From positions 496,001-560,000 of the forward strand of contig NZ_CP033922.1 in the NCBI RefSeq assembly GCF_003815715.1: DNA of 64,000 bases. The letters run 5' to 3'. This document shows, piece after piece, positions 55,903 to 64,000 of this stretch. Each line of letters opens with the position of its first letter. The first letter of the stretch is position 1. Source of the stretch: Chryseobacterium sp. G0162 (GTDB lineage Bacteria; Bacteroidota; Bacteroidia; Flavobacteriales; Weeksellaceae). Below the pieces are notes generated by a model. It had not been told where the DNA came from. It was given only the letters and a program-made list of their open reading frames with translations, and did no database searches. A program made the translations under genes and the position numbers.

Positions 55903-55942
55903 ATTATTAAGTGTTAATAATAAATTATATCTCATAAAATGC

Positions 55943-56386
55943 TTATTCAATTTTATAAACATAATCTTTACTAATAAACTTAGTTTTATTCTTCAATTCT
56001 TCGGGGCTAAAGGCTTTTCCATCAATCTCAACACTTTTAATCATATATCTCCATCTTCCGTTATGGCTTTGGTCAATTCTTGTTGTCGAATTTGGTGGAA
56101 CTTCCAAAACAATAGCAGAATCTTTCACTTCTATCTTTTCAAGAGACTTCAGGTTTTTGATTTTTCGAAAAGCTTTAGAAGATAATATTTCATTTTCATA
56201 ATTAAACTCAAAGCTGTCAGGATCATTGGCAATTGCTTTTGAGACTAGGTAATTATAATTGATCTTTATTATTTTCTTAGTTCCAGTCAGGTTTTGAATA
56301 TAAAAATCTGTTATCCAGGAACATCCCCAAAATAAAAATAAAAATAACCCTACTAATAATACTCTAATCATTACATTTATATTCAT
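55943..56386 (-). CDS. Hypothetical lipoprotein
   Basis: A 147-residue protein with signal and lipobox FWGC (Cys22). The mature part is small, Lys/Asn-rich and beta-rich, with SFEFNYENEILSSKAFRKIK. Function unknown. It follows the PPOX gene by 5 bp, so it probably shares its transcript. Confidence 0.68.
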   Translation of the reverse strand: MNINVMIRVLLVGLFLFLFWGCSWITDFYIQNLTGTKKIIKINYNYLVSKAIANDPDSFEFNYENEILSSKAFRKIKNLKSLEKIEVKDSAIVLEVPPNSTTRIDQSHNGRWRYMIKSVEIDGKAFSPEELKNKTKFISKDYVYKIE

Positions 56387-56391
56387 ACTAT

Positions 56392-56853
56392 TTACTCCAT
56401 TGGCTTTACATTATACGTTTTCATTGCACTATTTACCTGAGATTGTTCCGTAATATCATTATACAAAAAGTAACTCGGAGCCTGTATTGTTTCTACTTTA
56501 GTCACTGATATTTCTATGACAGCCTTGATAGGATATTGATCTGTAAACAAATTGATGAGAGGTTGTACTGCATGTTCAAAAATTTCATCCCCTTTTTCGA
56601 TAATGGTTGCCAGACCTTTTAGTTTAAATCCTTTCTGTACGAATATATCCACAAAACTGACACAAACATTCGGGTTCTCTTTAATATTATTTACACTGTT
56701 GGGTGAAGCGAGATGAGCAATTAAAAATGTTGTATCATCTTTGTAGGTAAATATTTCTTTGGGGGAAACATTGGGTTCATTATTCCTGTCAGAAGTTGCC
56801 AGCCAGCATAAGACACTTTTATCAATATAATTTTTTACTTCTTCTGTTAACAT
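56392..56853 (-). CDS. Pyridoxamine-5'-phosphate-oxidase-fold protein
   Basis: A 153-residue flavin-binding-like protein with the split-barrel pattern (LCWLATSDRNNEPNVSPKEI, then FLIAHLASPNSVNNIKENPN and KGFKLKGLATIIEKGDEIF). The family binds FMN, F420 or heme and reduces small molecules. The substrate is not predictable. Confidence 0.87.
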   Translation of the reverse strand: MLTEEVKNYIDKSVLCWLATSDRNNEPNVSPKEIFTYKDDTTFLIAHLASPNSVNNIKENPNVCVSFVDIFVQKGFKLKGLATIIEKGDEIFEHAVQPLINLFTDQYPIKAVIEISVTKVETIQAPSYFLYNDITEQSQVNSAMKTYNVKPME

Positions 56854-56963
56854 CTTTATTCATGGTATAGGTTATACAATTCTACAATATTTTAAATGTA
56901 CAACAGAATTTCTTGCGTAGCAAAATCTATTTATATTATCTTATTTATAATTCATCCAATAAA

Positions 56964-56991
56964 AAATCCCGCAAGAAAACTTACGGGATTT
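56964..56991 (-). terminator. Terminator after carB
   Basis: AAATCCCGCAAG/CTTACGGGATTT pair with one mismatch, loop 4 nt, and T-rich sequence lies on the minus strand outside. It closes the pyr/car transcript. Confidence 0.85.
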
Positions 56992-57011
56992 GAAATATCT
57001 ATTTTTCGAAA

Positions 57012-60000
57012 TTACATGGTCTCCATTTTGAAGCTCATGCTTTCAATTACTTTCAAGATGGCTTCTACTGTGTCCATTGAAGTTAAACAAGGAACACCAT
57101 TTTCCACACTCATTCTTCTGATCTGGAATCCGTCTCTTTCTGCTTGTTTTCCTTTTGTAGTGGTATTTACCACATACTGAACTTTTCCTTTCTGGATCAG
57201 GTCGATCAGATTTACGCTTTCTTCTCCTATTTTGTATCCTATTTTGCAAGGAATTCCTTTTTCTTCGAAGAATTTCGCTGTACCTTCCGTAGCCCAGATT
57301 CTGAAACCTACTTCATGGAATCTTGCTGCCAAATCAGCTGCTTCTTCTTTGTGCTTATCAGCTACAGTAAATAAGATAGAACCGTGCATAGGAACTTTTC
57401 TTCCTGCTGCAACCAATCCTTTGTAAAGGGCTTTCTCTAAAGTAGTATCTTTCCCCATAACCTCTCCTGTAGACTTCATTTCAGGGCCTAAAGAGATGTC
57501 AACCTTTGTCAGTTTTGAGAAAGAGAATACCGGTACTTTTACAAAAACTCCTTCTTTATTCGGAACCAACCCGTTTTTGTAACCAAGATCCGTTAATTTC
57601 TGTCCTAAGATCGCTTTCGTTGCAAGGTTAGCCATTGGAACTTCTGTGATTTTAGATAAGAAAGGAACTGTTCTTGAAGAACGTGGGTTTACTTCGATCA
57701 CATATACGTTTCCTTCGAAAAGAACGTACTGGATGTTCATTAATCCAATCACTTTCAGTCCTTTTGCCAGTCTTTGAGTATAGTCTACTAAAGTATCGAT
57801 TTCACTCTGAGAAATATTCTGTGGCGGATATACTGCGATAGAGTCTCCGGAGTGAACCCCTGCTCTTTCAATGTGCTCCATAATTCCTGGAATTACCACT
57901 GTTTCACCGTCACAAATTGCATCTACTTCAATCTCTTTTCCTACCATGTATTTGTCTACCAAAACAGGGTGTTCAGGGCTTGCGTCTACTGCGTGCTCCA
58001 TATAATGAGCCAATTCTGCTTCTGCGTATACAATTTCCATTGCTCTACCTCCAAGAACATAACTTGGACGCACCAATACCGGGTAACCGATTTCGTTAGC
58101 AATTTTAATGGCTTCTTCTTTCGAAGTGGAAGTTCTTCCTTTTGGCTGAGGAATTCCCATCTCTTGAAGTGCTTTTTCAAATTTATCTCTGTTTTCAGCT
58201 CTGTCAAGGTCTTCTAATGAAGTTCCTAAGATCTGTACTCCGTGAGAAGCTAATTTATCTGCAAGGTTGATCGCTGTCTGTCCTCCGAACTGAACCACCA
58301 CTCCTTTAGGTTTTTCAAGATCGATGATGTTCATTACATCTTCTTCGGTCAATGGTTCGAAGTATAATTTATCCGAGATCGAGAAGTCTGTAGAAACAGT
58401 TTCAGGGTTGTTGTTGATAATGATCGCTTCATACCCCATTTCCTTGATTGCCCATACTGAGTGTACCGTTGCGTAGTCGAATTCAACTCCCTGTCCGATT
58501 CTGATAGGTCCTGAACCTAACACGATGATTTTTTCTTTATCAGAAACTACACTTTCGTTTTCTTCTTCGTAAGTTCCGTAGAAATATGGTGTTTCACTTT
58601 CAAACTCAGCAGCACAAGTGTCTACCATTTTGTACACCGGCATTACCCCGTTTTCTTTTCTGAAGTTGAATACCTCACGTTCTTTTACATCCCAAAGAAC
58701 CGCGATGTTGATATCTGCAAAACCTAATCTCTTAGCTTCAATTAAGGTTTCTTTATCAAATTTGTTAGCTGCGATTACCTTTTCGAAATCAACAAGCTTT
58801 TTAAGTTTCCAGATGAAGAATTTATCAATTTTGCTCCATTCTACGATTTGTTCCCAGTCGTATCCTCTTCTTAAAGCATCTCCGATAATGAATAATCTCT
58901 CATCATCACACACTCTGATTCTTCTCTCGATTTCTTCAGCAGTAAGTGCCTGAGCTTGCTTTGTTTTTAATCCAAGATGCTTGATTCCTGTTTCTAATGA
59001 ACGGATTGCTTTCTGTAAAGATTCCTCAAGGTTTCTTCCAATCGCCATTACTTCCCCAGTCGCTTTCATCTGAGTAGAAAGTCTTCTGTCTGCTGTTTCG
59101 AATTTATCGAATGGGAATCTTGGGAATTTAGTCACCACATAATCAAGAGCAGGTTCGAAACATGCGTATGTTTTTCCTGTTACCGGATTCATGATTTCAT
59201 CCAGTGTTAATCCTACTGCAATTTTCGCAGCGATTTTTGCAATCGGATATCCTGTAGCTTTACTTGCTAAAGCTGATGAACGGGATACTCTAGGGTTTAC
59301 CTCGATGATATAGTAATCAAATGAATGTGGATCTAATGCTAACTGTACGTTACATCCGCCTTCAATTCCTAAAGCTCTGATGATTTTTAGTGAGGCATTT
59401 CTCAGTAACTGATATTCTCTGTCTGAAAGGGTCTGAGAAGGTGCTACTACGATAGAGTCTCCTGTGTGAACTCCTACCGGGTCAATATTTTCCATGTTAC
59501 AAACCACAATCGCATTGTCATTTGCATCACGCATTACTTCGTACTCAATTTCTTTGAAACCTGCAATTGATTTCTCAATAAGACATTGTGTAACCGGACT
59601 GTGTTTTAGTCCCAGTTCAGCAATTTCTTTTAATTCTGCTTCAGTGGAAGCGATACCTCCACCTGTTCCACCCATTGTAAAGGCAGGACGAACAATTACA
59701 GGATATCCGATTGCATCTGCGAAAGCTAGTGCTCCTTCTACCGTGTTTACGATATCAGATTCCGGAACCGGCTCATTCAACTCTCTCATCAACTCACGGA
59801 AAAGGTCTCTGTCTTCTGCTCTGTTGATCGCTGAAAGCTTAGTTCCCAATACTTCCACTTTGCATTCTTCAAGAATTCCCGATTTTTCAAGCTCTACCGC
59901 CATGTTAAGACCAGTTTGACCTCCAAGCGTTGGTAGTAATGCATCAGGACGCTCTTTTCTGATGATATGACTTACAAACTGTAATGAAATCGGCTCGATA

Positions 60001-60194
60001 TATACTTTATCAGCTATTTCTACATCTGTCATGATCGTTGCAGGGTTTGAGTTAATCAAAATTACCTTGTAGCCTTCTTCTTTCAAAGACAGACAAGCCT
60101 GCGTTCCTGCGTAATCAAATTCAGCTGCCTGTCCGATGATGATAGGTCCTGAACCGATTACTAAAATTGTTTTTATATCTGTACGTTTTGCCAT
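57012..60194 (-). CDS. carB: Carbamoyl-phosphate synthase large subunit
   Basis: 1060 residues from ATG 60194 ([18 protein letters not shown]); an upstream ATG adds 7 residues. Two ATP-grasp halves (each starting with a GSGPI(I/R)IGQ nucleotide loop) and the C-terminal MGS-type allosteric domain (about 930-1060). It makes carbamoyl phosphate from bicarbonate, ammonia from CarA, and two ATP, feeding pyrimidine and arginine synthesis. The four-helix gene lies between it and carA. Confidence 0.97.
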   Translation of the reverse strand: MAKRTDIKTILVIGSGPIIIGQAAEFDYAGTQACLSLKEEGYKVILINSNPATIMTDVEIADKVYIEPISLQFVSHIIRKERPDALLPTLGGQTGLNMAVELEKSGILEECKVEVLGTKLSAINRAEDRDLFRELMRELNEPVPESDIVNTVEGALAFADAIGYPVIVRPAFTMGGTGGGIASTEAELKEIAELGLKHSPVTQCLIEKSIAGFKEIEYEVMRDANDNAIVVCNMENIDPVGVHTGDSIVVAPSQTLSDREYQLLRNASLKIIRALGIEGGCNVQLALDPHSFDYYIIEVNPRVSRSSALASKATGYPIAKIAAKIAVGLTLDEIMNPVTGKTYACFEPALDYVVTKFPRFPFDKFETADRRLSTQMKATGEVMAIGRNLEESLQKAIRSLETGIKHLGLKTKQAQALTAEEIERRIRVCDDERLFIIGDALRRGYDWEQIVEWSKIDKFFIWKLKKLVDFEKVIAANKFDKETLIEAKRLGFADINIAVLWDVKEREVFNFRKENGVMPVYKMVDTCAAEFESETPYFYGTYEEENESVVSDKEKIIVLGSGPIRIGQGVEFDYATVHSVWAIKEMGYEAIIINNNPETVSTDFSISDKLYFEPLTEEDVMNIIDLEKPKGVVVQFGGQTAINLADKLASHGVQILGTSLEDLDRAENRDKFEKALQEMGIPQPKGRTSTSKEEAIKIANEIGYPVLVRPSYVLGGRAMEIVYAEAELAHYMEHAVDASPEHPVLVDKYMVGKEIEVDAICDGETVVIPGIMEHIERAGVHSGDSIAVYPPQNISQSEIDTLVDYTQRLAKGLKVIGLMNIQYVLFEGNVYVIEVNPRSSRTVPFLSKITEVPMANLATKAILGQKLTDLGYKNGLVPNKEGVFVKVPVFSFSKLTKVDISLGPEMKSTGEVMGKDTTLEKALYKGLVAAGRKVPMHGSILFTVADKHKEEAADLAARFHEVGFRIWATEGTAKFFEEKGIPCKIGYKIGEESVNLIDLIQKGKVQYVVNTTTKGKQAERDGFQIRRMSVENGVPCLTSMDTVEAILKVIESMSFKMETM

Positions 60195-60207
60195 TTTTCT
60201 TTTTTTT

Positions 60208-60647
60208 AGATACAAGATGTTAGATGTCAGATTTCAGACTTCCAACAGGATGTTTTACTTTTTTAAATTAGATTTGAATGTATAAATCATTCTTTGAATT
60301 TCATTCAGATTCGATATTAAACGATCTACTTTTTCTGCATCAAGTAAATTCAATTCTCTTGTTAAAATTAACTGTGTCTGTAGTTCAAAAGAGGATGCAT
60401 TTGCTATTCCAAGAAAATGATAAAATTCTCTATCATTATTTCTCCCTGCTCCTTCGGCTATATTAGAAGGAATAGAGATTACAGACCTTTTAATTTGAGA
60501 AATCAAACCAAACTTTTCATCTTTAGGCAACTCAGCACAAATAATATAAACCTGTTTTGCAAGTTCTATAGATTTCTGCCAAAAAACCAGTTTTTCAAAA
60601 TTATGCATAATAAAGTCTGTTATCTGATGTCTAATATCTGAAATCTT
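60208..60647. mobile_element. Inverted-repeat-bounded element containing a four-helix gene
   Basis: The left arm starts at 60208 (AGATACAAGATGTTAGATGT then CAGATTTCAGACTT) and the right arm, read on the other strand, starts at 60647 (AGATTTCAGATATTAGACAT then CAGATAACAGACTT). They match at 26 of 34 positions. The element, about 440 bp, fills the space between carA and carB. It resembles 23S rRNA intervening sequences in having inverted arms around a four-helix-bundle gene. No transposase is present. Confidence 0.65.
60255..60608 (-). CDS. Four-helix-bundle (S23/IVP, bAvd-like) protein
   Basis: A 117-residue protein with the signature SIPSNIAEGAGR and helices of heptad character (FEKLVFWQKSIELAKQVY, VDRLISNLNEIQRMIYTFKS). 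This family occurs in intervening sequences of 23S rRNA genes and as the accessory variability protein of diversity-generating retroelements. No reverse transcriptase is nearby. It is on the car operon strand, between carA and carB. Confidence 0.9.
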   Translation of the reverse strand: MHNFEKLVFWQKSIELAKQVYIICAELPKDEKFGLISQIKRSVISIPSNIAEGAGRNNDREFYHFLGIANASSFELQTQLILTRELNLLDAEKVDRLISNLNEIQRMIYTFKSNLKK

Positions 60648-60648
60648 A

Positions 60649-61722
60649 TTACTTCTTAAAATCCTCCATCATTTCAATAAACTCATCAAACAGGTAGTTT
60701 GCATCCTCAGGACCTGGGCTCGCTTCAGGGTGATACTGCACAGAGAAACAAGGATGGATTTTGTGCTTTAATCCTTCGTTGGTTCTATCGTTTAGTGCGA
60801 TGTGCGTTTCGATAAGGTCTGTACCTTTTAAACTTTCCTGATCTACCGCATATCCATGATTCTGAGAAGTGATTGCTACAGTGTTTTTCGCTAAATCCAA
60901 TACAGGGTGATTTCCGCCTCTGTGTCCGAACTTCAGTTTGAATGTTTTAGCTCCACAAGCAAGACCAATTAACTGGTGTCCTAAACAGATTCCGAAGATT
61001 GGAACTTTTCCTAATAATCCGCGGATCATGTCTAATGCGTGTGGTACATCTTCCGGGTCACCAGGACCGTTTGAAAGCATAATTCCATCTGGATTCATCA
61101 ATAGGATATCTTCTGCTGTTGTATCCTGAGAAACCACAATGATATCACAGTTTCTTTGAGATAGTTCTCTGATAATTCCCAGTTTAGCACCAAAATCTAC
61201 CAATACTACTTTGAAACCTCTGTTAGGGTTAGCATAAGGTGTTTTGGTAGAAACTTCTTCTACCTGATTAATTGGGAAAGTCGTGGTTTTCAGTTCTGCA
61301 GCTGTTGCTGCTTCGTCTGCATCGGCATTCACAATTTTTCCTTTCACTACTCCGGCGTTACGAAGAATTCTTGTCAGTCTTCTTGTATCAATTCCTGAAA
61401 TTCCTGAAAGGTTTTTCTTCTTAAATAATTCATCTAAAGTAATCTGAGTACGGAAATTGGAGGGAAGATCGCAAAGTTCTTTTACGATAAGTCCTTTAAT
61501 TGCCGGCTCAATACTCTCATAATCATCACGGTTAATACCATAATTCCCGATAAGCGGATAGGTCATACAAACTATCTGACCGCAGTATGATGGGTCAGAG
61601 ATCAATTCCTGATACCCTGTCATTCCGGTATTGAAAACTACTTCTCCTGCAGTTTCCAATTCTGCTCCGAAACCTTCTCCATGAAACACTTCACCGGACT
61701 CCAGTATTAATTTTTTCTTCAT
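60649..61722 (-). CDS. carA: Carbamoyl-phosphate synthase small subunit
   Basis: A 357-residue glutaminase subunit: N-terminal CPSase domain (ESGEVFHGEGFGAE and NTGMTGYQELISDPSYCGQI), then class I amidotransferase with nucleophile FGICLGHQL and late His/Glu in FSVQYHPEASPGPED. It delivers ammonia from glutamine to CarB. In an operon with pyrB upstream and carB downstream. Confidence 0.96.
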   Translation of the reverse strand: MKKKLILESGEVFHGEGFGAELETAGEVVFNTGMTGYQELISDPSYCGQIVCMTYPLIGNYGINRDDYESIEPAIKGLIVKELCDLPSNFRTQITLDELFKKKNLSGISGIDTRRLTRILRNAGVVKGKIVNADADEAATAAELKTTTFPINQVEEVSTKTPYANPNRGFKVVLVDFGAKLGIIRELSQRNCDIIVVSQDTTAEDILLMNPDGIMLSNGPGDPEDVPHALDMIRGLLGKVPIFGICLGHQLIGLACGAKTFKLKFGHRGGNHPVLDLAKNTVAITSQNHGYAVDQESLKGTDLIETHIALNDRTNEGLKHKIHPCFSVQYHPEASPGPEDANYLFDEFIEMMEDFKK

Positions 61723-61811
61723 TTTTTCTATTTAGATTTTCTTTTATTTTTTTACAATGTATTCACGTATTAATGGATTTATGAATACTTTTTACTTTTA
61801 TCTTAGTTCTT

Positions 61812-62702
61812 TTATTTAAAGGTAAATCCTTTTTCTTCCAGTGCATCTTTTAAAATGGCCATTCTGGCGAAAACACCATTTTCCATTTGTCTGAAGACTC
61901 TTGAACGTTTGCATTCTACCAGGTCTGAATCTATTTCCACTCCCCTGTTGATAGGTGCCGGGTGCATGATGATTGCTTCTTTTTTCATAGCTTGCTCTCT
62001 TTCTTTAGTCAGACCATATCTTTTATGATAGTCAGAGGCTGTGAAACTCATGGCCGCATCATGTCTCTCATGTTGGATTCTTAATAACATCAGAACATCT
62101 ACTTCAGCGATCAGTTCATCTACTGAAAGATAAGTTCCGTTGATTATTGCTCCTTCATCAAACCACTGCTCAGGTCCTGAAAAATAAACTTTAGCTCCTA
62201 ATCTTCTTAACGCTTCAGCATTTGAGTTGGCAACACGGCTGTGTTTTACATCTCCTACAATTCCTACTTTTAGTCCTTCAAACTTTCCGAATTCCTGATA
62301 GATGGTCATCAGATCCAGCATACATTGTGAAGGATGGTTTCCTGTTCCATCTCCTCCATTGATTACAGGGATCTTAATATTTTTCAGTTCTTCAAAGTAT
62401 CTGTCTTTCTTATCTCGGATCACTACAAGATTTACTCCAAGGCTTTCAATGGTCTTTACTGTATCATAAAGACTCTCACCTTTATTTACAGAACTGTGTG
62501 AAGCATCAAAAGGAACAACCTGTAATCCTAATTTTCTTTCTGCAATATCAAAGCTTGTCTTTGTTCTTGTGCTGTCTTCGAAGAAAAGATTGGAACAAAA
62601 AACTTCGCCTTCAATTTTAGCAGTTTTTCCATTTCTGAAAGCTAGTGCTTCTGTCAGTATACTGTTGATTTTCTCGGTACTTAGTTCTGTAATCGTAAAC
62701 AT
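61812..62702 (-). CDS. pyrB: Aspartate carbamoyltransferase catalytic subunit
   Basis: 296 residues from ATG 62702 (MFTITEL), which is preferred over an upstream start at 62741 because the latter overlaps the leader terminator. Carbamoyl-phosphate site [16 protein letters not shown] and aspartate site [13 protein letters not shown] are complete. It condenses carbamoyl phosphate and aspartate. No pyrI follows. A short leader with a terminator lies upstream. Confidence 0.95.
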   Translation of the reverse strand: MFTITELSTEKINSILTEALAFRNGKTAKIEGEVFCSNLFFEDSTRTKTSFDIAERKLGLQVVPFDASHSSVNKGESLYDTVKTIESLGVNLVVIRDKKDRYFEELKNIKIPVINGGDGTGNHPSQCMLDLMTIYQEFGKFEGLKVGIVGDVKHSRVANSNAEALRRLGAKVYFSGPEQWFDEGAIINGTYLSVDELIAEVDVLMLLRIQHERHDAAMSFTASDYHKRYGLTKEREQAMKKEAIIMHPAPINRGVEIDSDLVECKRSRVFRQMENGVFARMAILKDALEEKGFTFK

Positions 62703-62721
62703 AATCTTAATTTTTAAGCAT

Positions 62722-62749
62722 AAAAAAAGCGAAGACAACAATCTTCGCT
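62722..62749 (-). terminator. Attenuator-type terminator in the pyrB leader
   Basis: On the minus strand AGCGAAGA (62749-62742) pairs with TCTTCGCT (62735-62728) across 6 nt and is followed directly by TTTTTT. It lies about 20 nt before the pyrB ATG and starts at the stop codon of the leader peptide. Confidence 0.85.
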
Positions 62750-62819
62750 AATAACAATAAATATCGTAAAGGGCGCTTTCGCCCGGTAAATCTAATGATA
62801 TAAATGCTTTTTTATTCAT
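62748..62819 (-). CDS. Putative pyrB leader peptide
   Basis: 24 codons beginning MNKKAFISLDLPGES and ending LYDIYCY, TAG. The ATG lies 7 nt downstream of the -7 box, so the transcript would start on or next to it. Its stop overlaps the first two bases of the terminator stem. This position suits a leader that disrupts the terminator when translated. Confidence 0.7.
   Translation of the reverse strand: MNKKAFISLDLPGESALYDIYCY
62771..62784 (-). promoter_or_regulatory. Pause-like hairpin in the pyrB leader
   Basis: On the minus strand GGGCG-AAAG-CGCCC, a perfect 5-bp GC stem inside the leader reading frame. It is followed by T-rich sequence up to the terminator (62770-62750), the arrangement expected for a UTP-sensitive RNA polymerase pause. 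Confidence 0.6.
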
Positions 62820-62825
62820 TAGGTG

Positions 62826-62856
62826 CAAAGATACAACAATTTTATGAACCTACAAA
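62826..62856 (-). promoter_or_regulatory. Consensus promoter of the pyrB operon
   Basis: On the minus strand TTTG (62856-62853), exactly 19 nt, then TATCTTTG (62833-62826). It fits TTTG-N19-TAnnTTTG and places the transcription start near 62819-62821. Confidence 0.88.
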
Positions 62857-62913
62857 AATTAAGTTTAAAATAAATTAAAAACTTCAGTACTTCTTATTCT
62901 CATTTAAAATTAA

Positions 62914-62921
62914 TATTTTTG
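62914..62921 (+). promoter_or_regulatory. -7-type box of the Lrp-like gene
   Basis: TATTTTTG matches TAnnTTTG and lies 20 bp before the ATG at 62942. The upstream TTTG is degenerate. Confidence 0.5.
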
Positions 62922-62941
62922 TTACAACACAACATTATTCT

Positions 62942-63403
62942 ATGGATTTAAAAGACAAAATGATTCTCAGCATTATACAGGAAGACTCTACTTTATCGGT
63001 GAAAGAAATTTCAGAAAAGATAGGTCTTACCTTTACTCCGACGTATGAAAGAATCAAACAATTGGAGAAGCAGGGGATCATTCAAAAGTATGTAGGGCTT
63101 TTAAACCGTGAAAAGCTGGGCTTGAATATTGTAGTCTACTGTAATGTACGTCTTAAAGAGCAATCCAAGAAGGTATTGGAAACCTTTGAGAAGCATATCG
63201 GAAAATATGATGAAGTACAGGAAATCATCAGTCTTTCCGGAGAGTATGACTATATGCTGAAAATTATTGCCAAAGACATCAACTCTTATAATGAGTTTGC
63301 AGTCAATGTGATTTCAAACGTTCCTAATATCGGACAGTACCACAGCTCCATCGTACTTCATGAGGTGAAAAAATCTACTAAATTCAAAATTGAACTTGAA
63401 TAA
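62942..63403 (+). CDS. Lrp/AsnC-family transcriptional regulator
   Basis: A 153-residue protein with N-terminal helix-turn-helix (LSVKEISEKIGLTFTPTYER, then RIKQLEKQGIIQKYVGLLN) and C-terminal ligand-binding RAM domain (EIISLSGEYDYMLKIIAKDI). Lrp-type regulators respond to amino acids. It is divergent from the pyrB operon; regulation of either side by it is possible but not shown. Confidence 0.92.
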   Translation: MDLKDKMILSIIQEDSTLSVKEISEKIGLTFTPTYERIKQLEKQGIIQKYVGLLNREKLGLNIVVYCNVRLKEQSKKVLETFEKHIGKYDEVQEIISLSGEYDYMLKIIAKDINSYNEFAVNVISNVPNIGQYHSSIVLHEVKKSTKFKIELE

Positions 63404-63609
63404 TTCTTTTACTATTAAGCCTTAAGAAGCTTTATGTGATTTCATCACAATCATCAATTTCAAAGATCAAAATAAAATCCAACCATTAAGACAGCTTAAG
63501 CAATTAAGATTTAAGGATTTCACAACGATAAAACATAAGGCGATTCTAAAGTAATTTTTAGATTTTTTATGTCAACTCAAGCCTTTATATATCTTAATGG
63601 TTCAGATTT
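63404..63609. repeat. Intergenic region with repeat-like motifs
   Basis: About 205 bp with several TTAAG/CTTAA elements and a text CCATTAAGACAGCTTAAGCA (63482-63501) that resembles dispersed flavobacterial intergenic units. No gene or clear terminator is seen. Confidence 0.35.
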
Positions 63610-64000
63610 TTAACCTAATAATTTATTCTTCAGTTTATTAAACTGGTATTCTATTTTATCCAGGCATAGATTTCCTATACTTCCCTGGTGAGTATGATCT
63701 AAACTTCCCGGTTCGAATTCAAACTCATTGTTTTCAATCTCCTGTCCCACTTTTACATAAGCATCACGGAAAGAACTTCCGCTTTTCACTTCTTCATTAA
63801 TCTTCTCTACACTGAACAGGTATTTATATTTTTCGTCCTCGAGAATTCCGTCTTTTACCTGAATATTGGGCAAGGTATAGCTTAAGATCTCAAGACATTC
63901 CTTTAATGAATCAATAGCCGGGAATAAAATTTCCTTAGTCAACTGTACATCTCTGTGGTATCCTGATGGCAGATTGTTTGTCAACAGGATCAATTCATTA
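63610..64000 (-). CDS. argH: Argininosuccinate lyase, C-terminal part (cut by window end)
   Basis: About 130 residues with text LTNNLPSGYHRDVQLTKE and SGSSFRDAYVKVGQEIE, typical of the C-terminal third of argininosuccinate lyase, which splits argininosuccinate into arginine and fumarate. The frame is open at 64000, so the start and the active-site Ser loop lie outside the window. Confidence 0.85.
   Translation of the reverse strand, partial: NELILLTNNLPSGYHRDVQLTKEILFPAIDSLKECLEILSYTLPNIQVKDGILEDEKYKYLFSVEKINEEVKSGSSFRDAYVKVGQEIENNEFEFEPGSLDHTHQGSIGNLCLDKIEYQFNKLKNKLLG

Noticed and set aside
60250..60610. Diversity-generating retroelement
   Set aside because: The bAvd-like four-helix gene is present, but no reverse transcriptase and no template/variable repeat pair was found in the window.

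Overview
The window looks like a chromosomal segment from a flavobacterium, most likely Chryseobacterium or a close relative (Weeksellaceae). The grounds are low GC, Bacteroidetes-type promoters (TTTG, 19 nt, TAnnTTTG), a type IX secretion (T9SS) sorting domain, a TonB receptor paired with a DUF4249 lipoprotein, many short lipoproteins, and core-gene sequences. The genus is inferred from memory of protein families, not from a search.

Layout. 1-2150: small immunity-like genes (one SUKH/SMI1 family) and a TlpA-like thioredoxin. 2575-8040: TonB receptor plus DUF4249 lipoprotein, a VOC protein and a large lipoprotein. 8518-13095: two two-component systems on the minus strand (histidine kinase/LuxR-type regulator and LytS/LytTR). 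13159-14666: two exported proteins of unknown role. 14970-25830: a tRNA-Ser(TGA) gene whose last 21 bases plus 3 flanking bases recur as an exact 24-bp direct repeat 10.8 kb downstream. Between the copies lie an integrase remnant, a T9SS-sorted protein, two large RHS/YD-type proteins, a small lipoprotein that may be an immunity protein, and a decayed RHS tip. This is a genomic island carrying an RHS polymorphic-toxin locus.

26005-36610: mixed housekeeping and accessory genes, including DUF1272, three VOC proteins, a DUF892 protein with a histone-like tail, a retropepsin-like protease, an esterase, an AraC regulator, trxB and holA. 36728-41071: a HAD phosphatase, four tandem thrombospondin-type-3-repeat paralogues and a dienelactone hydrolase. 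41161-47217: a PEGA-type lipoprotein, a small zinc-ribbon pseudogene, cupin, GNAT, DUF2911, Ada, a PEP mutase-like protein, Ogt, DinB and a Crp-type regulator; this includes an alkylation-repair cluster with two closely related methyltransferase domains. 48553-53280: a siderophore receptor, PepSY membrane protein and Fes-like esterase, with a Fur-like palindrome in the promoter. 53481-56853: small unknown genes and a flavin-binding PPOX protein.

57012-62856: the pyrimidine/carbamoyl-phosphate cluster pyrB-carA-(four-helix-bundle gene)-carB. Two features stand out. The pyrB leader has a near-consensus promoter, a 23-codon leader peptide, a pause-like hairpin and a terminator hairpin whose stem begins at the leader stop codon, which closely resembles enterobacterial pyrBI attenuation. 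Between carA and carB, the four-helix-bundle (S23/IVP-type) gene is bracketed by a 34-bp imperfect inverted repeat, like the intervening sequences of 23S rRNA genes. The window ends with an Lrp/AsnC regulator and the 3' part of argH.
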